From: an uncultured Anaerococcus sp.
GTDB lineage: Bacteria; Bacillota; Clostridia; Tissierellales; Peptoniphilaceae
Assembly (NCBI RefSeq): GCF_943912385.1
Contig: NZ_CALTTY010000017.1
Coordinates: 1 to 32,447, forward strand
Length of the DNA stretch: 32,447 nt
Direction of reading: 5' to 3'
Shown one piece after another: positions 15,418-23,391 of this stretch (positions are counted from its first letter, which is position 1; the number at the start of each line of letters is the position of its first letter). The notes beneath the pieces are model-generated. The model was not told the origin of the DNA. It searched no databases and saw nothing but the letters and a program-made list of their open reading frames with translations. The position numbers and the translations under genes were made by a program.

Positions 15418-16804
15418 TATTTACTATAGATTCTATTATCTCCATAGACTGCCTATAGGATGCTGCTTCTATGTCGGGGGTGGTTGGATTTTCTTCGTTG
15501 ATTTTTCCCTTGGGGTCGTAGCCTAGGGTGTTGGTATATGTGAAGACGAGTCCTGAGTTTGGGAGAACTGAGTTTATTACTCCGAGTGTTATCCCGTCGC
15601 CACCTGTTTGACTTCCAACTACGGTTGCAAAGTCTGTGTGTTTGATGAAGGAGGCGAAGCCTTCTGCGGCTGAGAAGACGTCTTCGTCTACTAATAGGTA
15701 GATATCTTTCTCGTAGCCGTTGTCTTTTTTGCTTTCGTCTGGGTTTATGGTTATTTCATCCTTGATATAGTAGGAGAAGTCTTTTAGGTCTTCTGCATTA
15801 TCTAGGCTTATAGCTGAGATGTCAACATTTGAGAGTTTTTCCATGTTTAGGGTGTCATCTTGTAAGAGGAGTCTTACCTTGTCTGAGTCTTTGAAGAACA
15901 TGTGGTTTGTGACTTGGTTGGGTTTTGTGGCAAGTTTTGGTATGAGGAATTTTTGCCAGTATTCCATGTTTCCGCCTACATTGTCTCTGATGTCTATGAC
16001 CAGGGCCTTGTACATGTGTTTGTTTCTTAAAAATTCGTTTAAGACTTTTGTATCTTCTTCAATCCCGGCTATCTCTCCCATTTGCTTGACTTTTAGGATG
16101 GCTATCTCTCCCTTAGTTTTGAGGCTTAGGTTTTTAGAGCTTATTTCTTCATCTTCCCCATCTTTTTTCCTCTTGATTGTTCCTGTCTGGCTTTTTGACT
16201 GGACTCCTTCTATGCCGTACCTATTTCTTACAACCTGCCTATTTAAGTTTAAAAATTCGTAATAAATTGATGGTTGGTTCCAGTTTTGGGAGTAGTAGGC
16301 GAGGGTCTGGTCTACATAGGCTGAGTCTGCGATTTTGGCGTGGTAGTTGTTTAAGTCTGTCATTACCTCTTTAAGGGTCTTAATAAATTCCTCGTCAGTC
16401 TTACAGGCTTTTACTTTTTTTAGGTAGCGGTCGTGGTTTGCTAGGAAGTCTATGTCGTATTTTCTCTTTAGAACTTCGAAAAATGGGTAGGATTCTTTTA
16501 GTTCTGCAAAGAGGTATTCAAAGTCTGCTACCATTTCTGACTTTGTAAGTTTTTTGGGGTTTTCAATACTTGCTAGCTTAAGCTCGGGTGGGGCTTCTAG
16601 GTCCTTGTACCATTTTAGGTATTCTTCTAGGCTAAAGTCGGTTATGTTTTCTGGGTAGAAGATTCCTGTGTGGGTACTTAGGTCCTTGCCGGTGTTCTCT
16701 TTTTTTATCTTTTCCCTTTCTAGGTAGGCTATTCTCCTGGGTACGCATGAGGTCCCTATTAGTATTAGGACTAGGAGGAGGAGGGCTTTTTTAAGCTTTT
16801 TCAT
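15404..16804 (-). CDS. S41-family peptidase-like lipoprotein
   Basis: A 466-residue protein with a lipoprotein signal ending in LIGTSC (Cys20). The C-terminal half has the S41 (C-terminal processing/tricorn-type) fold: a strand-turn ALVIDIRDNVGGNMEYW (about 267-283), then LLVDEDVFSAAEGFASF, where Ser378 sits at the expected nucleophile position, and TVVGSQTGGDGITLG. The family's catalytic Lys is not obvious, so proteolysis is likely but not proven. The N-terminal part (about 90-170, with LFAELKESYPFFEVL and DLNNYHAKI) matches the helical leader of lipid-anchored S41 proteins of Firmicutes. It should act outside the membrane. It overlaps the upstream membrane-protein gene by 14 bp and is the last gene of the t6A operon. 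Confidence 0.75.
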   Translation of the reverse strand: MKKLKKALLLLVLILIGTSCVPRRIAYLEREKIKKENTGKDLSTHTGIFYPENITDFSLEEYLKWYKDLEAPPELKLASIENPKKLTKSEMVADFEYLFAELKESYPFFEVLKRKYDIDFLANHDRYLKKVKACKTDEEFIKTLKEVMTDLNNYHAKIADSAYVDQTLAYYSQNWNQPSIYYEFLNLNRQVVRNRYGIEGVQSKSQTGTIKRKKDGEDEEISSKNLSLKTKGEIAILKVKQMGEIAGIEEDTKVLNEFLRNKHMYKALVIDIRDNVGGNMEYWQKFLIPKLATKPNQVTNHMFFKDSDKVRLLLQDDTLNMEKLSNVDISAISLDNAEDLKDFSYYIKDEITINPDESKKDNGYEKDIYLLVDEDVFSAAEGFASFIKHTDFATVVGSQTGGDGITLGVINSVLPNSGLVFTYTNTLGYDPKGKINEENPTTPDIEAASYRQSMEIIESIVNKDQE

Positions 16805-17138
16805 CGAATTTCCCCCTTATTACAAAATCTCTTTTGTATATATCAAAGAGGATGGCTATGTTTCCTAAGGGATTTACTAGAGAATATATTACAAGTAGGC
16901 TTGCTAAAAGGTTAAGCCTTTTTTCCTCGTAGTGTCTTATAGCCTTGGGTTTTTTCCTGGTATTTATGGATAGGATTCCTATAAGAATGGCTAGGAGGCC
17001 AAATATTTTTTCGTATATTTCCTTATAATAAAAGCCAAATCCCACTATCCCCACTCCCATCAAGATCCAGATGATGGAGGAGGCAAGGTTTATTTTATAA
17101 TATTTTCTTAAGTTTCGGTTTTTCTGCCTTTTTTTCAT
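16791..17138 (-). CDS. Small membrane protein, 115 aa, unknown
   Basis: A basic N-terminus (MKKRQKNRNLRKYYK) precedes two hydrophobic segments (IIWILMGVGIVGFGFYY and IFGLLAILIGILSI), a Lys/Arg-rich loop, and two more (LLASLLVIYSLV and NIAILFDIY), so three or four membrane spans. No family was recognised. It starts 1 bp after the tsaD stop and overlaps the S41-like lipoprotein gene by 14 bp, so the two are probably translated together. Confidence 0.7.
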   Translation of the reverse strand: MKKRQKNRNLRKYYKINLASSIIWILMGVGIVGFGFYYKEIYEKIFGLLAILIGILSINTRKKPKAIRHYEEKRLNLLASLLVIYSLVNPLGNIAILFDIYKRDFVIRGKFDEKA

Positions 17139-17139
17139 A

Positions 17140-18150
17140 TCACAGGTCTAAGTTTGGGTAAACTTTCATGAAGGTATCGTCTCTTACTCCGTCCTTGTAA
17201 TCAAGGTAGCCTGCCATTGCTACCATGGCTGCGTTGTCTGTGCAGAGAATGATATCCGGATAGTAAAATTTGATGTCTCTTTTTAATAGTTCTTTTTCCA
17301 TTTTCTCTCTAAGTCTTGAGTTTGCGGCAACTCCGCCTGATATGGCAAACTTTTTATAGCCTGTTTCTTCAAGGAGCATAAGAGACTTATCTACTAGGAC
17401 GTCTACTACAGCATCTTGGAAGCTTGCTGCAAGGTCTGCCTTGTTTATCTCGATTCCCTTTTGTTCTTGGTTATGGGCATAGTTTAATACTGCTGTTTTT
17501 AGTCCTGAGAAAGAGAAGTCATAGGATCCTTTTTCTAGCATAACCCTGGGGAAGTCTATGGCTTTTGGGTTGCCTTCTTTGGCAAGCTTATCTATCTTTG
17601 GCCCACCTGGATAGCCTAGGCCTATCTTTCTTGCGACCTTGTCAAAGGATTCTCCTGCTGCATCATCCCTGGTTGAACCGACTACTTCTATGTCATTGTA
17701 GTCTTTTACCTTGCATAGGTAGGTATGGCCACCTGATACTACCAGGCATACAAAGGGTGGTTCTAGGTCAGGGTTTGACAGGTAGTTGGCACAGATGTGT
17801 CCTTTCATGTGGTTGGCTCCGACAAGGGGTACACCTAGGGCAAGGCTTAGGGCCTTGGCGCTAGATATGCCGACAAGTAGAGACCCTATAAGACCTGGTC
17901 CCTTAGTTACGCTTATTAGACCTATGTCGTCATAGGTGATTTTTGCATCAGATAGGGCCTTGTCTATGAGTGGGTTTATGGCTTCTAGGTGTTTTCTTGA
18001 AGCTATCTCTGGCACGACCCCTCCAAAAAGGGCGTGGGTATCTATCTGGCTTGATATTAAGTTTGTTAGAATTTCCCTATCATTTTTTAATACAGCTACA
18101 GAGGAATCATCACAAGATGTCTCTATAGCTAGGGTGTAAAAGTCTGTCAT
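17140..18150 (-). CDS. tsaD: tRNA threonylcarbamoyladenosine (t6A) synthase subunit TsaD
   Basis: A 336-residue protein of normal length for TsaD (YgjD/Gcp/Kae1 family), which transfers the threonylcarbamoyl group to A37 of ANN-decoding tRNAs, in the cytoplasm with TsaB and TsaE. It begins with LAIETSCDDSSVAVL and contains GGVVPEIASRKH, the metal-ligand motif NHMKGH (Lys where Glu is usual; both His kept), LVVSGGHTYL, DDAAGESFDKVARKIGLGYPGGP, FSFSGLKTAV and AISGGVAANSRLR. The overlap of four bases with rimI and the linked tsaE and tsaB genes support the assignment. Confidence 0.97.
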   Translation of the reverse strand: MTDFYTLAIETSCDDSSVAVLKNDREILTNLISSQIDTHALFGGVVPEIASRKHLEAINPLIDKALSDAKITYDDIGLISVTKGPGLIGSLLVGISSAKALSLALGVPLVGANHMKGHICANYLSNPDLEPPFVCLVVSGGHTYLCKVKDYNDIEVVGSTRDDAAGESFDKVARKIGLGYPGGPKIDKLAKEGNPKAIDFPRVMLEKGSYDFSFSGLKTAVLNYAHNQEQKGIEINKADLAASFQDAVVDVLVDKSLMLLEETGYKKFAISGGVAANSRLREKMEKELLKRDIKFYYPDIILCTDNAAMVAMAGYLDYKDGVRDDTFMKVYPNLDL

Positions 18151-18584
18151 TTCATAATCCTTATCATGTTGTAGGCGTCTTCGCCTGTCTTTTGGTAGTA
18201 ATTTTTCCTGATGGATTGGATTTTAAAGCCGTGTTTTTGGTAGAGATTTATGGCGGCTATATTTTTTGTAGAGGCCTCTAGCCAAATCTCGCTGGCTGAA
18301 TTTTCTCTGGCGTAGGATACAAGCTGGGTTAATAGCGCGTCTCCGATTCCTTCTTGCCTGTAGTCTTTGTCTACAGCTATGGTAAATATTTCCACCAGGT
18401 CAGCTATTAGGCTTATTATATAGAATCCAACTATTTCTCCGTCTTTTTCGTAGACAAAGTGTCTTAAGAAGGAGTTTTCCTCAAACTCTTTTAAGAGCCT
18501 TCTTTTACTCCAAGGCTCAAAAAAAGAATCATTTTCTATCTCGTAGACCCTGTCAGCATCCTCTGCTTTCATAGGTCTAATCAC
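18147..18584 (-). CDS. rimI: N-acetyltransferase RimI-like
   Basis: A 145-residue GNAT protein. RimI acetylates the N-terminal Ala of ribosomal protein S18. It begins IRPMKAEDADRVYEIENDSFFEPWS, and the acetyl-CoA site is seen in IAVDKDYRQEGIGDALLTQL (the Q/RxxGxG/A pattern), followed by LEASTKNIAAINLYQKHGF. It sits between tsaB and tsaD with 4-bp overlaps on both sides, the usual place of rimI in Firmicutes. Confidence 0.92.
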   Translation of the reverse strand: MIRPMKAEDADRVYEIENDSFFEPWSKRRLLKEFEENSFLRHFVYEKDGEIVGFYIISLIADLVEIFTIAVDKDYRQEGIGDALLTQLVSYARENSASEIWLEASTKNIAAINLYQKHGFKIQSIRKNYYQKTGEDAYNMIRIMK

Positions 18585-19243
18585 TTTTTGCCTAACTCTC
18601 TTTCTGCCTGGCTCTTTCTTAGGTAGTTTGGGCTTATTTCATAAAGTGGCCTTGCCTTGATATTTTCTTCCTGGGCGATCCTTATTAAAGATTTTCCTAT
18701 ACAGTTGTTGATATTGATAGGGGCCTTGACCGCCCTTTCAAACTTATCAAAGTATCTATCATTTAAGAGGCCTATCATCTCTATCTCGAAGTTTTTCTCA
18801 TTTACAAGCTTTGCCAGGTCATCTATCTCATAGAGATTTTGGGGAATGATTTCTTCTAGGTTTGAATCATAGAGTGCCCCGTAGACCCTGGTAGATCTTG
18901 CATCAAGGAGGGCAAGTTTTGCCCTTTTTGATGTGGACCCTGCGGCTAGGGCCTTTAATGTTGAGATAGTTAGAAGCTCCTTTTTTTCTACCTGGGCTAG
19001 GGTCTTGGCTATAGTCATCCCTATCCTTAGTCCTGTAAAAGATCCTGGTCCATCGGCTATGATAAATTTATCTATGTCCTTTACAGTCATCCCGAGAAGC
19101 TCTAAGAGGCTTTCTATCATTGGTACCAGGCTTTCTGAGTGGGTTTTTAACTGGTTTACATTAAAATCGCCTAAGATTTCCTCACCATCTGCCACAGTCA
19201 CAGTCGAAACCATGGTGGATGTATCAATTGCCAAGTAATTCAT
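18581..19243 (-). CDS. tsaB: t6A complex subunit TsaB
   Basis: A 220-residue protein of the same ASKHA fold as TsaD but lacking its metal-binding His pair, as expected for the TsaB partner. It begins YLAIDTSTMVSTVTVADGEEI and has IIADGPGSFTGLRIGMTIAKTLA, the family signature. It overlaps tsaE by 20 bp upstream and rimI by 4 bp downstream. Confidence 0.95.
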   Translation of the reverse strand: MNYLAIDTSTMVSTVTVADGEEILGDFNVNQLKTHSESLVPMIESLLELLGMTVKDIDKFIIADGPGSFTGLRIGMTIAKTLAQVEKKELLTISTLKALAAGSTSKRAKLALLDARSTRVYGALYDSNLEEIIPQNLYEIDDLAKLVNEKNFEIEMIGLLNDRYFDKFERAVKAPININNCIGKSLIRIAQEENIKARPLYEISPNYLRKSQAERELGKK

Positions 19244-19670
19244 TTATCTCCCTTGCCCTTTCTGTATCTTCAAGGATTTCTATATCCCTTTTATTATCAC
19301 CAATCTTACCTATCCTTATATTTATCATATGATCTGGCAGGTATCCTTCGCCATTTTCTGCCCATTCAAGGAAGGTGATAGCCCCTTCTGGGTAGAAGTA
19401 GGTCTCGAAGTCTATATCTAAAAGCTCGTCAGGGTCGGTAAACCTATATAAGTCTAGGTGGTAGATTTTTATATCGCCCTCATAAATATTTACAATAGCA
19501 AAGGTCGGAGAAGATGAGTCTTCTATCCCATAAAATCTCGCAATCTCACCCACAAGGGTGGTCTTGCCTGCTCCCATATCTCCGATTAAATTTATGACAT
19601 CCCCTTCTTTTAAAAGAGGGGCTAGGTTTTTAGCAAATTTTTTTAAGTTATCTAAGTTTCTTATTATCAT
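19224..19670 (-). CDS. tsaE: t6A complex ATPase TsaE
   Basis: A P-loop ATPase of about 148 residues. Walker A is GDMGAGKTTL, then SSPTFAIVNIYEG, IYHLDLYRF and FLEWAENGEGYLP, the expected TsaE order. The reading frame is open back to an ATG at 19703, but the ATG at 19670 is chosen: AAAGG/GGCGG precedes it and MIIRNLDNLKKFA is where homologues begin. It is the first gene of the tsaE-tsaB-rimI-tsaD operon. ATP hydrolysis by TsaE resets the TsaD-TsaB complex. Confidence 0.93.
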   Translation of the reverse strand: MIIRNLDNLKKFAKNLAPLLKEGDVINLIGDMGAGKTTLVGEIARFYGIEDSSSPTFAIVNIYEGDIKIYHLDLYRFTDPDELLDIDFETYFYPEGAITFLEWAENGEGYLPDHMINIRIGKIGDNKRDIEILEDTERAREINELLGN

Positions 19671-19740
19671 AGGCCGCCTTTCATTTAAAATATTATACCA
19701 CAATTTTGCCTAAAGTGAGACTTTACCCATCTTTCAATAC

Positions 19741-19770
19741 AAAAAGCACCTTATAGGACAAGGTGCTTTT
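19741..19770 (-). terminator. Terminator of ribU
   Basis: A perfect 11-bp stem, AAAAGCACCTT/AAGGTGCTTTT (19742-19752 with 19760-19770), loop of 7 nt; on the minus strand it is followed by five T. It ends the ribU transcript shortly before the tsaE gene. Confidence 0.9.
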
Positions 19771-19810
19771 CGTCAAACAGAATATTTTATTGGATAATAA
19801 TGTATTTATC

Positions 19811-20398
19811 TTACTTTAAGATTGGTGAGACTCTTTTATAGATTAGGTCTGTCACCAGGGCTGCAACGGCACCTTTTATCAAGTTAAATGGCACTATAGA
19901 TAAGAGCATTAAGCTCACATAGGATTTAACTAGAGGGTTTCCTGGGACCTGGCCTGCAAAGGCATTTAGGTCGATACCCATGGCCTTACCATAGGCTGGG
20001 AAAACTACATAGGCATTTGAAAGTGTTGCTATAGCTGTCATGGCTATTACACCAAACCCTAGGGCAATCATTGCATTTTTCTTACTCTTTTTATTCTTAT
20101 AGATTGTAGCTGATACAAAGACAAAGCTTGCACCAACTATAAAGTTTGATAATTCGCCAACTCCCACAGTCTGAGTCTTGGTTAGGTTTAGGATGTTTTT
20201 GATAAGTTGGATAGCAACTCCTGCCCATGGTCCCATGGCAAATCCACCTACTAGGGCTGGTACATCAGCAAGGTCTAGTTTCATAAATGGTGGGGCTATA
20301 GGAATTGGTATTTGGAAAAACATCAAGATAAAGGCTAAAGCTGATAAAATCCCGATTTTTACAACTGTGTTTAGTGAAATAGATTTTGTTTTATTCAT
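19811..20398 (-). CDS. ribU: Riboflavin ECF transporter substrate-binding subunit RibU
   Basis: A 195-residue, six-span membrane protein of the ECF S-component type. It starts with a basic stretch, then VVKIGILSALAFILMFFQIPI, and has LDLADVPALVGGFAMGPWAG, a segment typical of RibU, plus LSNFIVGASFVF. It captures riboflavin from outside the cell and works with a shared EcfA/A'/T energising module not found here. An FMN riboswitch just upstream strongly supports the substrate. AGGGAGG lies before the ATG. Confidence 0.95.
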   Translation of the reverse strand: MNKTKSISLNTVVKIGILSALAFILMFFQIPIPIAPPFMKLDLADVPALVGGFAMGPWAGVAIQLIKNILNLTKTQTVGVGELSNFIVGASFVFVSATIYKNKKSKKNAMIALGFGVIAMTAIATLSNAYVVFPAYGKAMGIDLNAFAGQVPGNPLVKSYVSLMLLSIVPFNLIKGAVAALVTDLIYKRVSPILK

Positions 20399-20410
20399 AA
20401 TACCTCCCTA

Positions 20411-20445
20411 TGGGCAATAAAAAATGCCCATAAAATCAGGGCACG
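20411..20445 (-). terminator. Riboswitch-controlled terminator in the ribU leader
   Basis: On the minus strand TGCCC (20443-20439) pairs with GGGCA (20429-20425), followed by six T. An alternative pairing TGGGCA/TGCCCA (20430-20425 with 20416-20411) uses the same bases and ends next to the ribosome site. The two are mutually exclusive, so either transcription or translation could be switched. Confidence 0.7.
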
Positions 20446-20456
20446 AAAAAAGTAAA

Positions 20457-20565
20457 TTCTTCTTCCATCCAGACTATACTGTCGGTTTTGGAATTGCACC
20501 AAATCAGTCCTAAGACTCGCAGACTATAACTGCCGGTTAAGGAATTGCACCTTTCCCTGAAGAAG
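20457..20565 (-). ncRNA. FMN riboswitch (RFN element)
   Basis: On the minus strand the conserved blocks occur in order: TCTTCAGGGAAAGGTGCAAT, then TCCTTAACCGGCAGTTATAG, CTGCGAGTCTTAGG, ACTGATTTGGTGCAATTCC, and AAACCGACAGTATAGTCTGG ending GATGGAAGAAG. This is a near-complete RFN consensus. High FMN should stop ribU expression. Confidence 0.95.
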
Positions 20566-20606
20566 CAATGGCTAGCATTGCTGTATCTATTTATTTATCT
20601 GTTAAT

Positions 20607-20635
20607 ATTATAAGACATTTTAAGATTTTTGTCAA
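20607..20635 (-). promoter_or_regulatory. Promoter of the FMN riboswitch-ribU transcript
   Basis: On the minus strand a perfect TTGACA (20635-20630) and a perfect TATAAT (20612-20607) have 17-bp spacing, directly upstream of the riboswitch and a few bases past the stop of the regulator gene. Confidence 0.85.
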
Positions 20636-20641
20636 ATCTTT

Positions 20642-21301
20642 CTAATCCAAGGTCTTTGAATCAAGAACCCACCTGTATCCTTGGCCTGTTACTGTTTCTA
20701 TTGGTTCAAGTTTTGCCCTGGTAAAGGCATGTCTGATTTTTCTGATGTGTTCTCTAACTGATCTTGGGGTACTGCTTAGTCCCTTTTTAGCCATTTTTTT
20801 AACTATATCTTCCCTGGATAAAACCCTAGGCATAGAATGTATTAAAATTGAGCAAATACTCAGCTCTGACTTAGTTAGGTTTAAGATTTGATTGTCAATT
20901 TTAAGGATACCAGCAATCTCATCTAGAGTGATATCCCCCAATTCTACCAGGTCTTTTTTGCTTAGTTCCTTAACTTTTTTAAATACATCGTCTATAAATT
21001 CTTCTCGGGTAAAAGAATGGATGACAAAGTCTTTGTCATCTAGTTCTTGCTCATAAGGATTTTTCTTATATCTTTCTGTAAGGTAAATTACAGGGACATT
21101 GGTCTTTTGCTTTATATATTGGATAAATTGTAGGCACCTATTATGGGTCATATCTACAAGAATTAGGTCATAGACACTACAATCCGTAAATAAGAGCTCA
21201 TCAATAGATTCGATTTTTTCAACAATTACTTCATTCTTATAAAAATGTGTATTTATCAAGGTTGAAACACCGTTTTCATTTTCAACTGATGCTATTCTCA
21301 T
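20642..21301 (-). CDS. Atypical OmpR-type response regulator, orphan
   Basis: A 219-residue protein. The receiver-like half (1-115) keeps Asp50 in YDLILVDMTHN, the place of the phosphate acceptor. The N-terminal acidic pair is changed (IASVENEN for the usual IVDDE) and the Lys near the end of the domain is absent (FVIHSFTREEF for YxxKPF). The C-terminal half (about 125-215) is a typical OmpR/PhoB winged helix: LTKSELSICSILI, LSREDIV and VREHIRKIRHAF...IETVTGQGYRWV. No histidine kinase gene is next to it. It probably binds DNA as a dimer, perhaps without phosphorylation. A TTGACA promoter drives it alone. Confidence 0.8.
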   Translation of the reverse strand: MRIASVENENGVSTLINTHFYKNEVIVEKIESIDELLFTDCSVYDLILVDMTHNRCLQFIQYIKQKTNVPVIYLTERYKKNPYEQELDDKDFVIHSFTREEFIDDVFKKVKELSKKDLVELGDITLDEIAGILKIDNQILNLTKSELSICSILIHSMPRVLSREDIVKKMAKKGLSSTPRSVREHIRKIRHAFTRAKLEPIETVTGQGYRWVLDSKTLD

Positions 21302-21338
21302 CTTAACATTTCCTTTCTAAAACGATAGCTTTGAGCAT

Positions 21339-21366
21339 ATCATAGTAGTAATTTCTATTATGTCAA
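21339..21366 (-). promoter_or_regulatory. Promoter of the orphan regulator
   Basis: On the minus strand a perfect TTGACA (21366-21361) and TATGAT (21344-21339) are 16 bp apart, about 40 bp from the ATG at 21301. Confidence 0.8.
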
Positions 21367-21561
21367 ATGTTTTATTCTTATAATCTTTTTTATAAATTTT
21401 TCAGACTTATATTTTTAAATTTACTTTAAAATAAATGACGGGTTTTTTTATTTTTATTTGTAATAGCTATAAAAAGTTAAGATAAAACTTACAATAAGAA
21501 GATAAGATACGATAATAACAAATTTCTTAGTTCTTGTCAATATAAATTTCAAAAAGTATTT

Positions 21562-21595
21562 AAAAACCCAAGCCGGATTATATCCCAGGCTTGGG
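21562..21595 (-). terminator. Terminator of mreB-gpmA
   Basis: On the minus strand CCCAAGCC (21595-21588) pairs perfectly with GGCTTGGG (21574-21567), loop of 13 nt, then five T. Confidence 0.9.
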
Positions 21596-21613
21596 CTTGT
21601 TTAAAAAATTATT

Positions 21614-22303
21614 TTATAGGTAATATTTTTTAACTACCTTTAGCTCATCGTCTAGTTCGTAAACAAGTGGTTGGCCTGTAGGTATTTCAAGGCCCATGAT
21701 ATCATTATCTGATATCTTTTCTAGGTGCTTAGCTAGGGCTCTTAGACTGTTGCCGTGAGCTGCTACTAAAACTGTGTCATCTTCTAAAAGTTGTGGAGCG
21801 ATATTATCAAAATAGTATGGTAGGACCCTATCTAAGGTTACCTTTAGGTTTTCAGCTCCTGGGATTACATCCTTTGGAAGGTGGGAGAACATTGGGTTAT
21901 TTGCTTGAGCCTTTTTTTCTTCTTCAGAGATTTGTGGTGGAAGAGTATCATATGATCTTCTCCAAATATGAACTTGGTCATCACCATATTTTTCTGCTGT
22001 TTCAGCCTTGTTTAATCCTTGAAGGGCACCGTAGTGTCTTTCATTTAGCCTATATGATTTATATTGTGGAACAAACATTTGATCAGAATATTCTAAAACA
22101 TAGTTACAAGTCTTGATTGCTCTTTTTAAGATAGAAGTATGGGCATGGTCGAATCTGATGCCAGCTTCTTTGATTTTTCTACCAGCTTCTTTGGCTTCTT
22201 CTACACCTTTTTCAGATAGGTCCACATCTACCCAACCTGTAAACTTATTAGCCAGGTTCCACTCACTTTGTCCGTGTCTTACAAGTACTAATTTTTTTGT
22301 CAT
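21614..22303 (-). CDS. gpmA: 2,3-bisphosphoglycerate-dependent phosphoglycerate mutase
   Basis: A 229-residue glycolytic enzyme that interconverts 3- and 2-phosphoglycerate through a phosphohistidine. LVLVRHGQSEWNLANKFTGW carries the catalytic His; LNERHYGALQGLNKAETAEKYG and VLVAAHGNSLRALAKHLE (second His) complete the active site. The length is normal. Its ATG shares one base with the mreB stop codon, and AGGAG lies before it, so the two genes form an operon. Confidence 0.96.
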   Translation of the reverse strand: MTKKLVLVRHGQSEWNLANKFTGWVDVDLSEKGVEEAKEAGRKIKEAGIRFDHAHTSILKRAIKTCNYVLEYSDQMFVPQYKSYRLNERHYGALQGLNKAETAEKYGDDQVHIWRRSYDTLPPQISEEEKKAQANNPMFSHLPKDVIPGAENLKVTLDRVLPYYFDNIAPQLLEDDTVLVAAHGNSLRALAKHLEKISDNDIMGLEIPTGQPLVYELDDELKVVKKYYL

Positions 22304-23352
22304 TATCTTCTCCTAAGTTTTTCAAAAGCTTCGTTTTCTTCTTGTTTACTCTTCATAGCTTCATTCCTATTTTCATCGAGACTATCCATCCAATTTAAGG
22401 CTTTGGCAGTGCCTTTGATTACACATTCTTCTGGGTTCTCGGCAATCTTAGCCTTGATTTGGAACTTCTCTTCTATCCTATCTTTTAAGCCAACAGTATA
22501 GCTTGCTCCACCAGTTAGGATAATTTCCCTATCAAAAATATCTGAGGCAAGCTCTGGAGGAGTGACCTCTAAAACTTTCTTGATACCAGTGGATATCTTA
22601 TCAATCTCAGGTCTTAGGGCATCCTTAAGCTCACTAACTGGGATATAGACCTTGGCTGGAAGGGCATTTGATACATTTCTACCCTTGACTTCAAAGGAGT
22701 CTTCTATTCCTAGGCCACAAGCTGCTTCTTTGATTTCTTCGGCAGTATTATCCCCTATCAAAAGGCCATAGCGGCTTCTGATATAATCTTTTACAACCTT
22801 GTCAAAGGATAGTCCTGCTGCGTCTACTGACCTTGATGCGATTATTTGCCCCATGGATATGACGGCTATATCACAAGTACCGCCACCGACATCGACAACC
22901 ATTGATCCCTTAGGATCTGTTATGTCAACACCTGCTCCGAGGGCTGCTGCAAGAGGTTCCTCGATGAGAAAGGTCCTATGGCTACCAGCATTTTCTGCCG
23001 CTTGGATAACAGCACGTTTTTCCACCTGGGTAGACCTTGCTGGTACGCAGATTAAAAGGTCTGGTTTGAAGAGGGATTTTTTAACAGACTTCTTAAGAAA
23101 ATAATCAAGCATCCTCTCAGTAGCCTTAAAATCAGCTATCACTCCTTCTTCCATAGGCATAATGCAGGAAACATTGCCACTAGCCCTACCTATAAGCCTC
23201 TTGGCTTCATTCCCAACGGCCAGAATCTCATCCGTTAGAACATCAATAGCTATGACAGATGGTTCGTTTAAAACTATTCCTTTGTTATTTATATAGACTA
23301 GGACCCTTGCCGTCCCCAAGTCTATTGCAACCGACCTTCTAAATCTAGACAT
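22303..23352 (-). CDS. mreB: MreB/Mbl-type actin-like cell-shape protein
   Basis: An actin-fold protein of about 349 residues that forms filaments under the membrane and guides wall synthesis. It shows the ASKHA nucleotide motifs: VAIDLGTARVLVYI (phosphate 1), MVVDVGGGTCDIAVIS (phosphate 2) and IILTGGAS (adenosine), plus FLIEEPLAAALGAGVDI typical of MreB. It has a charged C-terminal tail. The frame is open to an ATG at 23391, but the ATG at 23352 (MSRFRRSVAIDLG) is preferred because AAAGGA precedes it and homologues start here. mreC and mreD are not beside it; instead it is coupled to gpmA. Whether it is MreB or the Mbl/MreBH paralogue is not certain. Confidence 0.88.
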   Translation of the reverse strand: MSRFRRSVAIDLGTARVLVYINNKGIVLNEPSVIAIDVLTDEILAVGNEAKRLIGRASGNVSCIMPMEEGVIADFKATERMLDYFLKKSVKKSLFKPDLLICVPARSTQVEKRAVIQAAENAGSHRTFLIEEPLAAALGAGVDITDPKGSMVVDVGGGTCDIAVISMGQIIASRSVDAAGLSFDKVVKDYIRSRYGLLIGDNTAEEIKEAACGLGIEDSFEVKGRNVSNALPAKVYIPVSELKDALRPEIDKISTGIKKVLEVTPPELASDIFDREIILTGGASYTVGLKDRIEEKFQIKAKIAENPEECVIKGTAKALNWMDSLDENRNEAMKSKQEENEAFEKLRRR

Positions 23353-23391
23353 CTTAATTCCTTTTCTAATACTTTTTTTCGCGATTGGCAC

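Larger units (their letters stand above)
21302..21613. other. 312-bp spacer between gpmA and the regulator
   Basis: It holds the regulator promoter (21339-21366) and the gpmA terminator (21562-21595). Between them the sequence is very AT-rich; no gene or RNA is recognised. Confidence 0.6.

Noticed and set aside
22303..23391. Longer mreB start at 23391
   Set aside because: The extra 13 residues (MPIAKKSIRKGIK) are not typical of MreB and lack a clear ribosome site, while ATG 23352 has one.
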